37,695 nucleotides of DNA from Gammaproteobacteria bacterium (GCA_002719135.1 PBGU01000052.1:7294-44988); one strand, 5' to 3'; counted from the first letter of the stretch, positions 18,843 to 29,342 are shown. Translations and numbers: made by a program. Notes: generated from the letters alone by a model not told the origin.

Positions 18843-20228
18843 ATGACCGAAGTGCCTGTATCCACCCCTCCGACGGGACCATCGAGCGGCCCTCGATTTA
18901 TTGAAGGCCCCCTTTCGGGTCATTTGTTGCGCCTGTCCGGTTTCATGACGATGGGTTTTCTTGCGATGACCGTCACCATGCTTGTAGAAGCCGTGTTCTT
19001 GGGTCTCGTTAGCAAAGAGGCGCTCGCGGCGATCACCTTCGTTTTTCCGGTCATGATGGGCCTGTCCGCCCTTACTCGAGGCATTGGAACAGGAGCGAGC
19101 GTGGTCCTCGCCCGCGCAATGGGAGCTGGTGAGCGCGGTCGGGCAATGCTTTTTGCCACCCACGGACTTTCGCTCGTCTTCGTGTTTACCGTGGTGGTGT
19201 CGGCCTTGCTGTACGGAAATACGTCCGCCGTATTCAACGTTATTGGAGCTGAGGGTGACGTTCTCGATGAAGTGGTTTCGTACGTAAGGATTTGGTGCAT
19301 CGGCTTCCCGGCATTCGGTTTAGCAACGAGTGGGATGTTAATCATGCGGGCGTTCGGCGATGCATCGTTCCCTGGTTGGGTGATGACGCTCGGCGCGTTG
19401 TTGCAGATGGCGATAGGGCCATTTCTGATATTCGGGTGGATTGGCCTACCGGCCATGGGTATAGAAGGCGCGGGATGGGCCTTTGTAATTGCCAGAACAT
19501 TTTCTTTTGTTCTGAGTGCGTATTGGTTTTTCGTTCGCGAACGGGTCATGCGCTTCGATCTCTCCACCTGGGCTGCATCGAGTCGCGAAATCTTGCACGT
19601 GGGCATCCCGGCGAGTCTGGCCAACCTCGTTCAACCGGTATCCACCGCGGTGACAACGTATCTGCTTGCAGCATTTGGGGTTGGGATTGTCGCGGGGTTT
19701 GGTGTTGCTTCCCGCATCGAATCGGTAATTTTTATGACGATTATTGGCGTGACGTCGAGTGCTGCGCCACTCGTGGGACAGAATTGGGGCGCGAAGCGCC
19801 ATCAACGCGTGGTTGATACGCTAAATCTCTGTGTTCGGTACAGTTTCGTCATCAGTTGCACCGCGGCCGTGATCATGTGGTTCGGTGCCGAATATTTTGT
19901 TGCGCTGATCAATGAAGATCTGGCGCTTAGAGAGACGGCGACGACGTATCTTTATATCGTCCCAATCGCGCTTGGATTCATGGGCATGGCCAATCTCGCG
20001 ATAACAACCTTCAATGCATTGTCCAAACCAGGGCCGGCGTTAGTTTTGTCGGTCGGGCAGACGTTGTTTTATCTCGCGATTGCTATGCTCGTGCGCGACT
20101 TATACGGGTACGTTGGTATATTCCTTGCCCTTGGTCTGGCTAGCGTTACGGCGGGTCCCATCGGCTGGTTTTGGATTCATCGGGTCCTGCGAAAATCGCG
20201 CGGTATTGATGATCGTTCGCAACCCTAG
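18843..20228 (+). CDS. MATE family efflux transporter
   Basis: 461 aa, ~12 hydrophobic segments; HLLRLSGFMTMGFLAMTVTMLVEAVFLGLVSKEALAAITFVFPV; GVASRIESVIFMTIIGVTSSAAPLVGQNWGA. Confidence 0.92.
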   Translation: MTEVPVSTPPTGPSSGPRFIEGPLSGHLLRLSGFMTMGFLAMTVTMLVEAVFLGLVSKEALAAITFVFPVMMGLSALTRGIGTGASVVLARAMGAGERGRAMLFATHGLSLVFVFTVVVSALLYGNTSAVFNVIGAEGDVLDEVVSYVRIWCIGFPAFGLATSGMLIMRAFGDASFPGWVMTLGALLQMAIGPFLIFGWIGLPAMGIEGAGWAFVIARTFSFVLSAYWFFVRERVMRFDLSTWAASSREILHVGIPASLANLVQPVSTAVTTYLLAAFGVGIVAGFGVASRIESVIFMTIIGVTSSAAPLVGQNWGAKRHQRVVDTLNLCVRYSFVISCTAAVIMWFGAEYFVALINEDLALRETATTYLYIVPIALGFMGMANLAITTFNALSKPGPALVLSVGQTLFYLAIAMLVRDLYGYVGIFLALGLASVTAGPIGWFWIHRVLRKSRGIDDRSQP

Positions 20229-20261
20229 GGGCCTACTAAATATTGTGTCAATGCCTGACCT

Positions 20262-21053
20262 TTACGTGCCCGTATATTCCGGATTCCGTTTTTCTCGGAA
20301 CGCGGCAATGGATTCTTGTCGGTCATTGGTCGCCCGATTCCCGTAAGCAAGGCTAGTCAGCTCGAAGCGCACGGCATCGTCAAGTTCGGCTTCGACGTTG
20401 TGTTGCAGTACACGCTTAGACATCCGTAATGCTAGAGGGGGCCACTGCGTCATTTGGTTAGCGGCTTCAAGTGCTGTATCCATCAGGTCGTCGTGGTCTA
20501 CGAAGCGATCAAGCAACCCGAGGCGATAGGCTTCTTCGCCGTCGACGGCCCGGCTCGTGTAAATCAAATCTGCGGCTCGTGAGTAGCCGACAATACGAGG
20601 AAGAAAGAAACTCATTCCCGAATCTGGGGAAAGATTCCGTTCGATAAAGACTGTTTTGAAGCGGCTTTTCTCTGATCCCACACGCATATCGCACGCCAAC
20701 GCCAAACTCATCCCGGCCCCCGCGGCAACGCCGTTGACAGCGGCGATTACGGGTTTGTTGAGTCCATACATTGCCTTTGCTTGGCGGCCGACCCAACCGA
20801 GATCGTCGAGGTGATCATTTTGCGTCGGTGTTTTTTGTGCTCCTCGTCCTGTCAGATCGGCTCCAGAGCAGAACCCGCGCCCCGCCCCGGTGACAACGGC
20901 GACCCGAATGTTGTCGTCGTTACGGATTTCAGTAATGGCTTCATGGAGCGCGGTCTGTAAATCGCTCGAAAGTGCGTTTAATTTTTCGGGGCGATCCAAA
21001 GTCACGATGGCGATGTGATCTTGCTTGTCTAACTGCAAAGGGTGCTCGGACAT
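20262..21053 (-). CDS. Enoyl-CoA hydratase/isomerase (crotonase) family protein
   Basis: ITLDRPEKLNALS-like N-terminus (VTLDRPEKLNALSSDL), VVTGAGRGFCSGADL, AAVNGVAAGAGMSLALACDMRVG; start at 21053 with AGGAG upstream (track start 21071). Confidence 0.92.
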   Translation of the reverse strand: MSEHPLQLDKQDHIAIVTLDRPEKLNALSSDLQTALHEAITEIRNDDNIRVAVVTGAGRGFCSGADLTGRGAQKTPTQNDHLDDLGWVGRQAKAMYGLNKPVIAAVNGVAAGAGMSLALACDMRVGSEKSRFKTVFIERNLSPDSGMSFFLPRIVGYSRAADLIYTSRAVDGEEAYRLGLLDRFVDHDDLMDTALEAANQMTQWPPLALRMSKRVLQHNVEAELDDAVRFELTSLAYGNRATNDRQESIAAFREKRNPEYTGT

Positions 21054-21164
21054 AGTGTTCTCCTGCGACACGCGTTGATTCTAACCATAACCGGACAACG
21101 ACAATGGTTTAGCATGCGCTGGCTCTAACGTTATGCTTTGGTGGACACCACAAGGGGAAGATTC

Positions 21165-22391
21165 ATGGCGATTGATTTCACGTTTCCAGAGGAGGTCGAA
21201 GACGCGCGTTTGCTGGTGAAAAAGTTCATGCAGGAAACTGTCCAACCGAAGATGACGGAACTGCGTGACAGCAAAGCGTCCGGTGATACATGGCGGATCG
21301 CGATAAAAGAGCTGCGCGACACGGCGCGCCAGCTGGGGCTTTGGAACCCACATATGCCCGAAGAGTGGGGGGGCATGGGATTGGGTATCACCGCCGTGGC
21401 CGCGATGTCGGCCGAAGCGGTCAAAACACCGTACGGACCGTACCTTATTAATTGCCAAGCGCCCGATGAAGGCAACATGCATACCATGCTGCACTTCGCT
21501 ACCGAGGAGCAGAAAGAAAAGTGGCTGCGCCCTCTCTGTGAAGGTACCGCCCGATCGTGTTTTTCGATGACGGAACCGGAGGTAGCTGGTTCCGATCCTA
21601 CCCAAATTCAAACCTCTGCCGTGAAGCAGGGTGATGAATGGGTCATCAATGGCCACAAATGGTTCACGTCCGGAGCTCGTGGCGCGGATTTCGCGATCGT
21701 TATCGCGAAAACGGACCCAGATGCTGAGATCGCCCAAGCAAGAAACAGTGCGTTCATCGTGCCAACCAATACACCAGGGTTTGAAATCGTCCGGGACGTA
21801 GAAACAATGGGCGGTGGCGGCGGCCATCCCGAATTACGTTACAACGACGTTCGTGTCCCACAAGAAAATATGTTGGGTGAGCAAGGCGGCGGGCATAAAC
21901 TTGGTCAAGTTCGTCTAGGTCCAGCGCGACTAGCGCACTGCATGCGGTGGATTGGGCAGATCGAACAAGCGCTTGAAATGCTCGTGGATCGTGCTCAGAA
22001 GCGATACTCACACGGATCCGTTCTCTCAGAAAAGCAAGGGATTCAGTGGATGATGGCTGAGAGTGCGTTGGAGCTTTATTCGTCAAAGCTAATGGTGCTG
22101 CATGCCGCCTATAAAATCGAAAACGAGATGGATTTTCGCGCGGAAGTATCGATGGCGAAGCACCATGTCGCTAACACTTTGTGGAAGACGGTCGATCGAG
22201 CCTTGCAGGTTCATGGAGCTCTTGGATATTCCAACGATTCGCCGTTAGCGAATATGCTTATCAACGCCCGCTGGGCCCGCATCGCGGATGGTTCGGACGA
22301 AGTGCATTTGATGCGTATTGCTGACATGGTGATTCGTTCATACAACGAAACGGGGTCGGTTAATCACGCGGTGGGGGATTTACCTTTATAA
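21165..22391 (+). CDS. Acyl-CoA dehydrogenase family protein (ACAD10/11-like)
   Basis: MAIDFTFPEEVEDARLLVKKFMQE; CFSMTEPEVAGSDPTQIQTSA; WVINGHKWFTSGA; LSEKQGIQWMMAESALELYSSKLM; RALQVHGALGYS. Confidence 0.94.
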   Translation: MAIDFTFPEEVEDARLLVKKFMQETVQPKMTELRDSKASGDTWRIAIKELRDTARQLGLWNPHMPEEWGGMGLGITAVAAMSAEAVKTPYGPYLINCQAPDEGNMHTMLHFATEEQKEKWLRPLCEGTARSCFSMTEPEVAGSDPTQIQTSAVKQGDEWVINGHKWFTSGARGADFAIVIAKTDPDAEIAQARNSAFIVPTNTPGFEIVRDVETMGGGGGHPELRYNDVRVPQENMLGEQGGGHKLGQVRLGPARLAHCMRWIGQIEQALEMLVDRAQKRYSHGSVLSEKQGIQWMMAESALELYSSKLMVLHAAYKIENEMDFRAEVSMAKHHVANTLWKTVDRALQVHGALGYSNDSPLANMLINARWARIADGSDEVHLMRIADMVIRSYNETGSVNHAVGDLPL

Positions 22392-22483
22392 CGGCGGCGG
22401 TTTTGATAGAGGGTGTCGAGGTCCCAAAACTTGCGATTAGTTTTTGGTGGGAATAACGGTGTTGCTATTGAAGGAGACGGACA

Positions 22484-23236
22484 ATGCTTGAAACGAACGA
22501 TCAGAATCGTGTTCGCACGCTCACGTTGAATCGGCCGGAGGCCCTTAACGCGTTCAACAATCCGCAGTTCGACGAAGTCGCGGAAGCTTTTCTGTCTGCT
22601 CGCGAAGATGATGACGTCAGAGTTGTCGTTCTAACAGGGGCGGGGCGAGCGTTCAGTGCAGGTGCCGATCTTTCTGAAGCGGGCCGCACCGCGAAAGTTG
22701 TGCACGGCTTCGGCGGCATGGCGCACATCATTGCGGAGTTCCCTAAGCCCTTCGTGGTTGCGGTGAATGGGCTAGGCGTTGGGGTGGGCGCAACAGTGTG
22801 TGGACTTGCGGATTTTGCATTTATGGCCGCGAGCGCGCGACTGCGATGTCCATTTTCTGAGCTCGGCTTGGTCGCCGAGGCTGGCAGCACGATGACATTT
22901 CCGGCGTTGATGGGTCGGCAAAAGGCGGCATGGATGTTGATGAGCTCGGACTGGATGAGCGCGGAACAGTGCAAAGACATGGGGCTCGTGCTCGACGTAT
23001 TTGCGGATGATGTGTTTACCGAAGAAGTTCATCAACGGGCAGCGAAACTTGCGGCGCTCCCCCCTGGACCGCTCGCCGCGGCAAAACGGTTAATCAATGG
23101 GCCTGAAATTGAGCGTCTGAAAGCGGTGATTGATGCCGAGAATGCTGAACTTGCCGAACTCAGCGGTGGACCAGCCAACTTGGAAGCGGTGACAGCGTTT
23201 CGAGAGAAAAGACCGCCCGATTTTTCAACCCTTTGA
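22484..23236 (+). CDS. Enoyl-CoA hydratase/isomerase family protein (delta3,delta2-enoyl-CoA isomerase-like)
   Basis: LTLNRPEALNAFNN, VVLTGAGRAFSAGADLSE, AVNGLGVGVGATVCGLADFAFM, FSELGLVAEAGSTMTFPALMG. Confidence 0.9.
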   Translation: MLETNDQNRVRTLTLNRPEALNAFNNPQFDEVAEAFLSAREDDDVRVVVLTGAGRAFSAGADLSEAGRTAKVVHGFGGMAHIIAEFPKPFVVAVNGLGVGVGATVCGLADFAFMAASARLRCPFSELGLVAEAGSTMTFPALMGRQKAAWMLMSSDWMSAEQCKDMGLVLDVFADDVFTEEVHQRAAKLAALPPGPLAAAKRLINGPEIERLKAVIDAENAELAELSGGPANLEAVTAFREKRPPDFSTL

Positions 23237-23274
23237 CCGACGTGGTGTTTGCGTTTCTCGAATTGTTTCCCGCG

Positions 23275-24243
23275 TTAGGCTGCGGGGTGCCATAGAAGTG
23301 TGCGTATTTCGCCGAATTCACGGGGCAAACGCTGCCAGACCTCGCCGCCGTCGTTGCTACGGTACATTTGACCGAGGTTCGTGCACGTAAAAAGAAGGCT
23401 TGGATTAGCGGGATGGGTGGCTACCATCCAAGGCGTGCTATTGGTTTGACCTGGTAAATTCGCATCTTCCCACGACTCTCCCCAGTCTCGACTTCGTAGC
23501 AGCCGACCTTGAGACCCCGGAGGACCATCGCCGTTGCATAGGAATACGGTACCGTCGAGATCGGCGCGCGGCTTGATCCCTCGTGTGTATTGCCACGGTG
23601 AATCAAGCTTTTTCCACTCCCAGCTGGCCCCGTCATCCAGGCTTTGGTAGAGACCGACCGCAGTGGCGGCCAAAAGTTTGCGTCTACCACCGTCGTTGAT
23701 CACGGCGATGTCATGGATATCGGGGAACTTAAAGCCGTTATCAAGCTTTTCCCAGGTATCACCGCCATCGCGGCTTCGATGGACCGCGTCGATTTCGACG
23801 CTGACCCAAATTGCATCGGTCTCGAGAGGATCAAACCGAATACGCGTGACACGCGGTTTGCCAATAAACGGGCAGCTATCAACTAAATCAACCGGAAGTT
23901 CGCGCCAGCTCTTTCCACCGTCATCGGACCGAAATAACGCGCCTGGGTTGGTACCGATGAGGATGATGTTCGAATCATGGGGAGCTTGCGCGACGGACCA
24001 AACGCAGCGTCCATTTTCATCGGCCGGCGATGGCACGTGTTCGGCCGCGCCATCTGCGGCTTGGCGCAATAGACCGCGGTCGGAACCGGCTAAAACAATG
24101 CCGGGTTCAAGATCGTGGCTACAAAGCGCCCAAATTCGGTTTTCTGCATAGATCCCCTTAAAGGCGAAATCCCAAGTCTCACCGAGGTCATCACTGCCCC
24201 ACACGCCCCAGCCCACGGTTCCAGCGTAGAGTTTTGTCTTCAT
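23275..24243 (-). CDS. Asp-box/BNR repeat (sialidase/YCF48-like beta-propeller) protein
   Basis: Repeated Asp-boxes: SDDGGKSWRELP, SRDGGDTWEKLD, SLDDGASWEWKKLD, SRDWGESWEDANL, SNDGGEVWQRLP; natural start MKTKLYAGTVGWGVWGSDDLGETW at 24243 (track start 24351). Confidence 0.87.
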   Translation of the reverse strand: MKTKLYAGTVGWGVWGSDDLGETWDFAFKGIYAENRIWALCSHDLEPGIVLAGSDRGLLRQAADGAAEHVPSPADENGRCVWSVAQAPHDSNIILIGTNPGALFRSDDGGKSWRELPVDLVDSCPFIGKPRVTRIRFDPLETDAIWVSVEIDAVHRSRDGGDTWEKLDNGFKFPDIHDIAVINDGGRRKLLAATAVGLYQSLDDGASWEWKKLDSPWQYTRGIKPRADLDGTVFLCNGDGPPGSQGRLLRSRDWGESWEDANLPGQTNSTPWMVATHPANPSLLFTCTNLGQMYRSNDGGEVWQRLPREFGEIRTLLWHPAA

Positions 24244-24306
24244 TGATGCGTCCTCTTCCAGGTTCTTCAGGCTATAGTAACGCGGTCGCCACAATCTCAA
24301 GCAACG

Positions 24307-25488
24307 ATGACGTACGCCACGGGCCGTGAATACTACGATGCCGATAGCCACATTATGGAGCTGCCGAACTTTCTCACGGAGTTTGCGGATCCGGGCATTC
24401 GCGAAAAACTACCCGCCATCAGCTACGCCGCTTCTGCGGTATCGGAGGAAGAGGCGCTAGAACTGATGCGCCAAAACGGCCACTCCCAAGCATACAAAAA
24501 AGAACTGCTTGCGTTGGGAGACGACATGATACGAGGTCCCAAGGAGATCCAAGCGTTGGGCGCATTTGATGGCGCGGATCGAGGCGCCGCTTTGGACATA
24601 CTCGGGTTTCGAAAACAATTGGTCTTTTCGACGCTATCGGCGGCATTGCCGATGTCGACGAGAGTAAAAACGGACGGCGAGTTGCAATACGGTGCGGCGC
24701 GGGCGCATAACCGCGCCATGCAGGCGTTTTGCAGTCATGACGACCGCCTTTTGCCGGTACTCATTATCCCCCTCGACCATCCTGAAGCGGCCGTCGAAGA
24801 ACTCGATGCCTGTGTTGCGGGTGGTGTAGGGGCGGTATGGGTCCCTCACCGGCCGTGCGGAGGTCGTTCGCCGGGACATCCGGAATTGGACCCGTTCTGG
24901 ACCCGTCTGTCGGATGCCGGTATTCCTTTCGTGATTCACATCGGTGGTGTTTCGTATCAGTTGGCCCCGGCCTGGCTCAACAACGGTGGCGACAAACCCG
25001 CCGATTGGCTAGGTGGTGGCGAGAATGTTCGTGCTAAAGATATGACCGCCATTCACCATGCGGCTGAACTTTTTATCAGCGCCTTGGTGCTTGACGGCGT
25101 ATTTGAACGTTTTCCGAGGCTGCAGGGGGCGAGCGTGGAGCTGGGTGCTGGTTGGGTTCCTTCCATGTTGAGTCGTCTGGACTGGACGGTCGAGATCTGG
25201 AAGAAAACGGATAAATCGCTGCAACGTTTGACGCGCAAACCGTCGGAACAACTGGCGCAACAGTTTGGTTTTACCCCGTACGTATACGAGAACGTCGGAG
25301 AACTCATTGATCGGTCCCAACCCGAACTCTATCTATTTTCCAGCGATTACCCGCATACCGAAGGAGGTCGTGATCCGATCGGTCGGTTTCGGCGTGCCCT
25401 GGACGGATACGACGAACGCATTCAAGAGAGCTTTTACGCGGGTAACTTTAAGCGGATATTCACTGAACTGAATCTGTCAATCGCGTAG
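24307..25488 (+). CDS. Amidohydrolase family protein (metal-dependent TIM-barrel, amidohydrolase 2-like)
   Basis: 393 aa; REYYDADSHIMELPNFL (DxH metal motif), IPFVIHIGGV, LYLFSSDYPHTEGGRDPIGRF. Confidence 0.9.
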   Translation: MTYATGREYYDADSHIMELPNFLTEFADPGIREKLPAISYAASAVSEEEALELMRQNGHSQAYKKELLALGDDMIRGPKEIQALGAFDGADRGAALDILGFRKQLVFSTLSAALPMSTRVKTDGELQYGAARAHNRAMQAFCSHDDRLLPVLIIPLDHPEAAVEELDACVAGGVGAVWVPHRPCGGRSPGHPELDPFWTRLSDAGIPFVIHIGGVSYQLAPAWLNNGGDKPADWLGGGENVRAKDMTAIHHAAELFISALVLDGVFERFPRLQGASVELGAGWVPSMLSRLDWTVEIWKKTDKSLQRLTRKPSEQLAQQFGFTPYVYENVGELIDRSQPELYLFSSDYPHTEGGRDPIGRFRRALDGYDERIQESFYAGNFKRIFTELNLSIA

Positions 25489-25493
25489 GTTGG

Positions 25494-26270
25494 TTACAAA
25501 CGACGCGCACACCACACTTCTTCGGTGGGCCATTTGGTGGCCCAAGCCGCGTCGGCCCAGGCGTAATTTGAACCCGCGTCAGCTGTCGGTGCGCCAAGTT
25601 CTAAGAGACGTTCAACGGCGAACTCGTTAGCCGCTAGCAGTGCAATCCATTCCCCGTGAGGGAGATGAAACTCCACTTCGTTCGACGAGAACTCCCACTG
25701 GTTCTGATAAAGGCCTAGGTAAGGCCGCTGTAATTGTTCGGCGAGGGGAGCGTCCTCATCGTCTTGGTCAGGCACGCAACAAATGGCAAATGCGTGGTTT
25801 GTCATAAACACCAGACCTCCACCTGGACGTAGTACTCTGGCGGCCTCTGGGATCCATTGGTAAGGATCAGCCCAGAGCGAAGCCCCGTATTCCGATATAG
25901 CAAAGTCAAAACACGCGTCATCAAACGGTAGTGATTCACCAAAACCTTCGACGAAACCGACGCCTAGTTGGTATTGCGCCTCCAATCGCGTGGCGGTTGC
26001 TAGTTGGTTCGGCGTGGGATCGATACCCACCACCGATTTAGCACCCCGACGAGCCATCCAGGAAGAGACATAGCCGGCACCGCAGCCGATTTCGATACAA
26101 CGTTTTCCGGTCAGATTCTTTGGTAATAGGTCAATATCACTGTCCGGTATGTTCCAAATACCCCAGCGTGGATTGTCGGATGCCCAACCCTCTTCGGCGG
26201 GTTTCACATATCGAGCAGCAAATCCTTGCCATGCGTCTCGATTGGCTATTTGGTGTTTTTTTAGTTTCAT
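25494..26270 (-). CDS. Class I SAM-dependent methyltransferase
   Basis: 258 aa; CIEIGCGAGYVSSWMARRGAKSVVGIDPTPNQ (motif I), LPFDDACFDFAISEYGASLW, EAARVLRPGGGLVFMTNH. Confidence 0.9.
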   Translation of the reverse strand: MKLKKHQIANRDAWQGFAARYVKPAEEGWASDNPRWGIWNIPDSDIDLLPKNLTGKRCIEIGCGAGYVSSWMARRGAKSVVGIDPTPNQLATATRLEAQYQLGVGFVEGFGESLPFDDACFDFAISEYGASLWADPYQWIPEAARVLRPGGGLVFMTNHAFAICCVPDQDDEDAPLAEQLQRPYLGLYQNQWEFSSNEVEFHLPHGEWIALLAANEFAVERLLELGAPTADAGSNYAWADAAWATKWPTEEVWCARRL

Positions 26271-28483
26271 CGTTGAACGATGGCGTTGATCGCATCAATT
26301 CGATCGGCGAGTCCATTCAGTACCGTACTTAGGCCGACTACGGCTTCCGGAACGGCCCCATAGCGCCGCTCTTCAATCGCTTCACGGATCATGGGCAAAG
26401 TCTTTACCCCGTAGCCGGTGTAAAACCCGGGCGCATAGAGTTGATGGCGATACCAGGAACGACGCGGGAGCCCCTGATCCCGAAGGAATAGCCGCTCACT
26501 GGTGTAGAGAAGATGGTTAATCTTTTTGCGTTGACGCGCTTTCAAGGTAATGAGATCCGCGGCGTCCAATAGCAGCGCGGACCGTTCAACTTTTGCGAGC
26601 GCGTTATGGAGGGGCGAGAAGTTAAAGTGTGGCACGGGGTCATGCCGGCGTGGCGCGCGCAGTGATTTGCGTGGATCCAGTGCCGCCGTGTAGGCGCCAG
26701 CATCGATAAGGCCATTGATCCGCGCCGTTTCTTTACGCCGTGTTTCCGCCAATTCTTCAATGTCCGCGAGAAATTTCTTGACGTTGTCTAGCAGGCCACT
26801 GAAGTCAAAGGGCAAGATTCGGGCGTTTGCGAGCCGCAAGGTGGCGCGTCCGGTCAATTCCGCGAGCACCGTACCGTACACGTTACCGGGATCGATAAAA
26901 CGATGGAAATGTTCGTGCGTGTCGTAGAGCGTGTGGTAGCTACCGCTCTCCGCCTCGCCGCCGAAGCTAAGATTGGCCGAAGCGATACCGAGGTGATGGA
27001 GAAATGCGGTGTAGTCTGATCCAGACCCTAGTGCGGCGACCCGCAGGTCGCGTCGATCAGTAAGTTCGGACACAGCTTTTTCGTCACCGTTTATTTGAAT
27101 ACGGGCCCTCCGTCGTTCACCGATAGACAGCTTTGTTTGAGGATCTTCCACGTCACTAAGCAGTTGGTTAAAAAAGCGTTCAAGTGTGTGACTCGCGCCG
27201 ACGGAGACGAAACCGCGCCCCATACCGTCGGTATTCAGATAAGCCACGGCTTTTCGACTAAGCTCGCGTGCATGCTCTTCCACCCATTCGGTTGATCCCA
27301 TCAGCCCCGGTTCTTCTGCGTCCCACGCGGCATAGACGATGGTCCGGTCGATCGGCTCGTCGAGCCTTGCAATGGCTCGGGCCTCTGCAAGCATCGTCAC
27401 CAGTCCGGAGACAGGGTCTCTCGCGCCGTGATTCCAACCGTCATGATGGTTGCCGCGGATCACCCATTCGTCAGGGAATATTGATCCTTGCCGACGCGCA
27501 ATGACATTACGGGCGGTAACCATCTGCCAGTCGAATTCGACTTGGAGTCGCACCCGCGCGGGTCCGGGACCGAGGTGATACGAAAGTGGCAATGCGCCCC
27601 GCCAGTCAGAAGGTGCCATCGGTCCGCTTAATTGCCTGAGTAATGGTTCCGCATCGGCATAAGAGATCGGGAGGACGGGGATGGTTGCGATGGCAGCAGC
27701 TTCATCACGGCTTAACCGCCGAGCTCCTTTTTTCGCGGCCCAACCGGGCGTAAGTACGTCTCCGGCATGCAACGGCAAGTCCATCACGGCACCGCGTTGA
27801 ATGGCAGAATCGTTTTTGTAGGGTCCGTCGGGGTAGACGCTGCCGCGGGTATACCCATCATCGATGGGATCCGAATAAATCAAAGCGCCGATGGCGCCAT
27901 GTTCCGCCGCCAACTTCGGTTTGATTCCACGCCATACTTTCCCGTAGCGGGCAATAACGATGGCACCGGTGACGTCAACGCCATATCGATCGAGCATTTC
28001 ATAGTCTTCCCGCGTACCGTAGTTCACGTACACCAGATGGCCGACCACATCGCCGTCTGGCGAAAACGCGTTATAAGGGGGCAGTACCTGGTCACGCATG
28101 GTCGTACTTGCATCGGATTTGACGATGCGTTCCGTGAGGGTGGCTTGAAAGTATTGCGGTTGGAGCATCTCAAGCACGCGGACTTTGGGAACTGGGATAA
28201 GAACCTCGTAAGTCGCAAGCCGAGTGTCGTAACCCCACTGCTTAAACAGCGCGGCAATGTACTCGGCGTTCCGTTTGCCTTGCGTTGAAGCGACATGATG
28301 AGGTTTAGCTGCGAGGGCCTCGATCCATTCATGGAGGTCGTTGGCCGAGATGTCGCTCACAAGTCGTGCCTCGAGCTCACGCTGTTTCTCGCTTTCGTCG
28401 ACGCCGAAACCAAGCAGAACGTCGTCTGCGTGACCGGTCGCCGCGTTCAAAAGCGCTATCCACAGGAACACTGCACGCTTCAC
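26267..28483 (-). CDS. M28 family metallopeptidase (glutamate carboxypeptidase II-like; PA domain, peptidase, TFR-dimerisation-like C-terminus)
   Basis: 738 aa; signal peptide; HHDGWNHGARDPVSG, YAAWDAEEPGLMGSTEW, AYLNTDGMGRG, GSGSDYTAFLHHLGI, YHTLYDTHEHFHRF: complete metal-ligand set. Confidence 0.93.
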   Translation of the reverse strand: MKRAVFLWIALLNAATGHADDVLLGFGVDESEKQRELEARLVSDISANDLHEWIEALAAKPHHVASTQGKRNAEYIAALFKQWGYDTRLATYEVLIPVPKVRVLEMLQPQYFQATLTERIVKSDASTTMRDQVLPPYNAFSPDGDVVGHLVYVNYGTREDYEMLDRYGVDVTGAIVIARYGKVWRGIKPKLAAEHGAIGALIYSDPIDDGYTRGSVYPDGPYKNDSAIQRGAVMDLPLHAGDVLTPGWAAKKGARRLSRDEAAAIATIPVLPISYADAEPLLRQLSGPMAPSDWRGALPLSYHLGPGPARVRLQVEFDWQMVTARNVIARRQGSIFPDEWVIRGNHHDGWNHGARDPVSGLVTMLAEARAIARLDEPIDRTIVYAAWDAEEPGLMGSTEWVEEHARELSRKAVAYLNTDGMGRGFVSVGASHTLERFFNQLLSDVEDPQTKLSIGERRRARIQINGDEKAVSELTDRRDLRVAALGSGSDYTAFLHHLGIASANLSFGGEAESGSYHTLYDTHEHFHRFIDPGNVYGTVLAELTGRATLRLANARILPFDFSGLLDNVKKFLADIEELAETRRKETARINGLIDAGAYTAALDPRKSLRAPRRHDPVPHFNFSPLHNALAKVERSALLLDAADLITLKARQRKKINHLLYTSERLFLRDQGLPRRSWYRHQLYAPGFYTGYGVKTLPMIREAIEERRYGAVPEAVVGLSTVLNGLADRIDAINAIVQR

Positions 28484-28526
28484 AGCAAGCCTCGATCGAA
28501 ACCGGAGCTAAACGTGCGAAAAAGAC

Positions 28527-29342
28527 TCAACAAAATGGCCGGTCACCCTTGACGGTGACACGAATACCGCTACGAGTGTCCGGGAAGTAATCCCACACCG
28601 CTAAGTGTTGCGTACACCGGTTGTCCCACATGGCGATTGAGTTTTGTCGCCATTGAAATCGACATTGAAACGCTGGGTTTCGGATGTGTTCGAAGAGAAA
28701 CTGAAGCAAACCACGGCTTTCAGCAGCGGTTAGTCCCTCGATACGACGGGTAAAACCAGAATTCACGTACAGTGCCTTTTTTGCGGTGACAGGATGGGCT
28801 CGGATCACCGGATGGGTGGATTGCGGGAATGCGCGCTGCGGTTTGTGGTCGCCGTATAGGCCAGCGTAGTCGGCGCGATGGACGGCGCTTAAGCCGGCAA
28901 GCCAGGCCTGCATCGGACCGGATAGTGCGTCGTAGGCCGCATACATGTTGGCGAATAGGGTATCTCCGCCTTTGGCGGGCACTTGGTGTAGATGCAAGAT
29001 ACTGCCGAGTGGCGGTTCTTCGTCTGCTGAGACGTCGGAGTGCCAGCCGGCGCCGTTGTTTCGTTGCGAATGGCGGTCCGTGTGTATCTGCATTAATTCA
29101 GGATTGTCGTGAACGTATGGGGCCGCCGGATGAATATGCAGGGGGCCAAACCGACGGCCAAATTCTAAGTGCTGTTCGGGAGTTAATTCCTGGTCCCGAA
29201 AAAACACCACCAAGTGTTCCATCCAAGCGTGATGAATTTCATCGAAGGCTTGGTCGTCGAGGGGACGCGATAGGTCAACCCCGTGGATGGTCGCTCCAAT
29301 TGTCGGGGTTAATGGCTCAACCCTAATGCATTGATAGTTCAT
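28527..29342 (-). CDS. TauD/TfdA family Fe(II)/2-oxoglutarate-dependent dioxygenase
   Basis: IGATIHGVDLSRPLDDQAFDEIHHAWMEHLVVFFRDQELTPEQHLEFGRRFG; WHSDVSADEEPP (HxD), MWDNRCTQHLAVWDYFPDTRSGIRVTVKGD. Confidence 0.93.
   Translation of the reverse strand: MNYQCIRVEPLTPTIGATIHGVDLSRPLDDQAFDEIHHAWMEHLVVFFRDQELTPEQHLEFGRRFGPLHIHPAAPYVHDNPELMQIHTDRHSQRNNGAGWHSDVSADEEPPLGSILHLHQVPAKGGDTLFANMYAAYDALSGPMQAWLAGLSAVHRADYAGLYGDHKPQRAFPQSTHPVIRAHPVTAKKALYVNSGFTRRIEGLTAAESRGLLQFLFEHIRNPAFQCRFQWRQNSIAMWDNRCTQHLAVWDYFPDTRSGIRVTVKGDRPFC

Noticed and set aside
18920-19624. 234-aa minus-strand ORF opposite the MATE gene
   Set aside because: Composition (Thr/Ala/Pro/Arg-rich, no domain) is typical of antisense open frames; the plus-strand MATE protein is clear.
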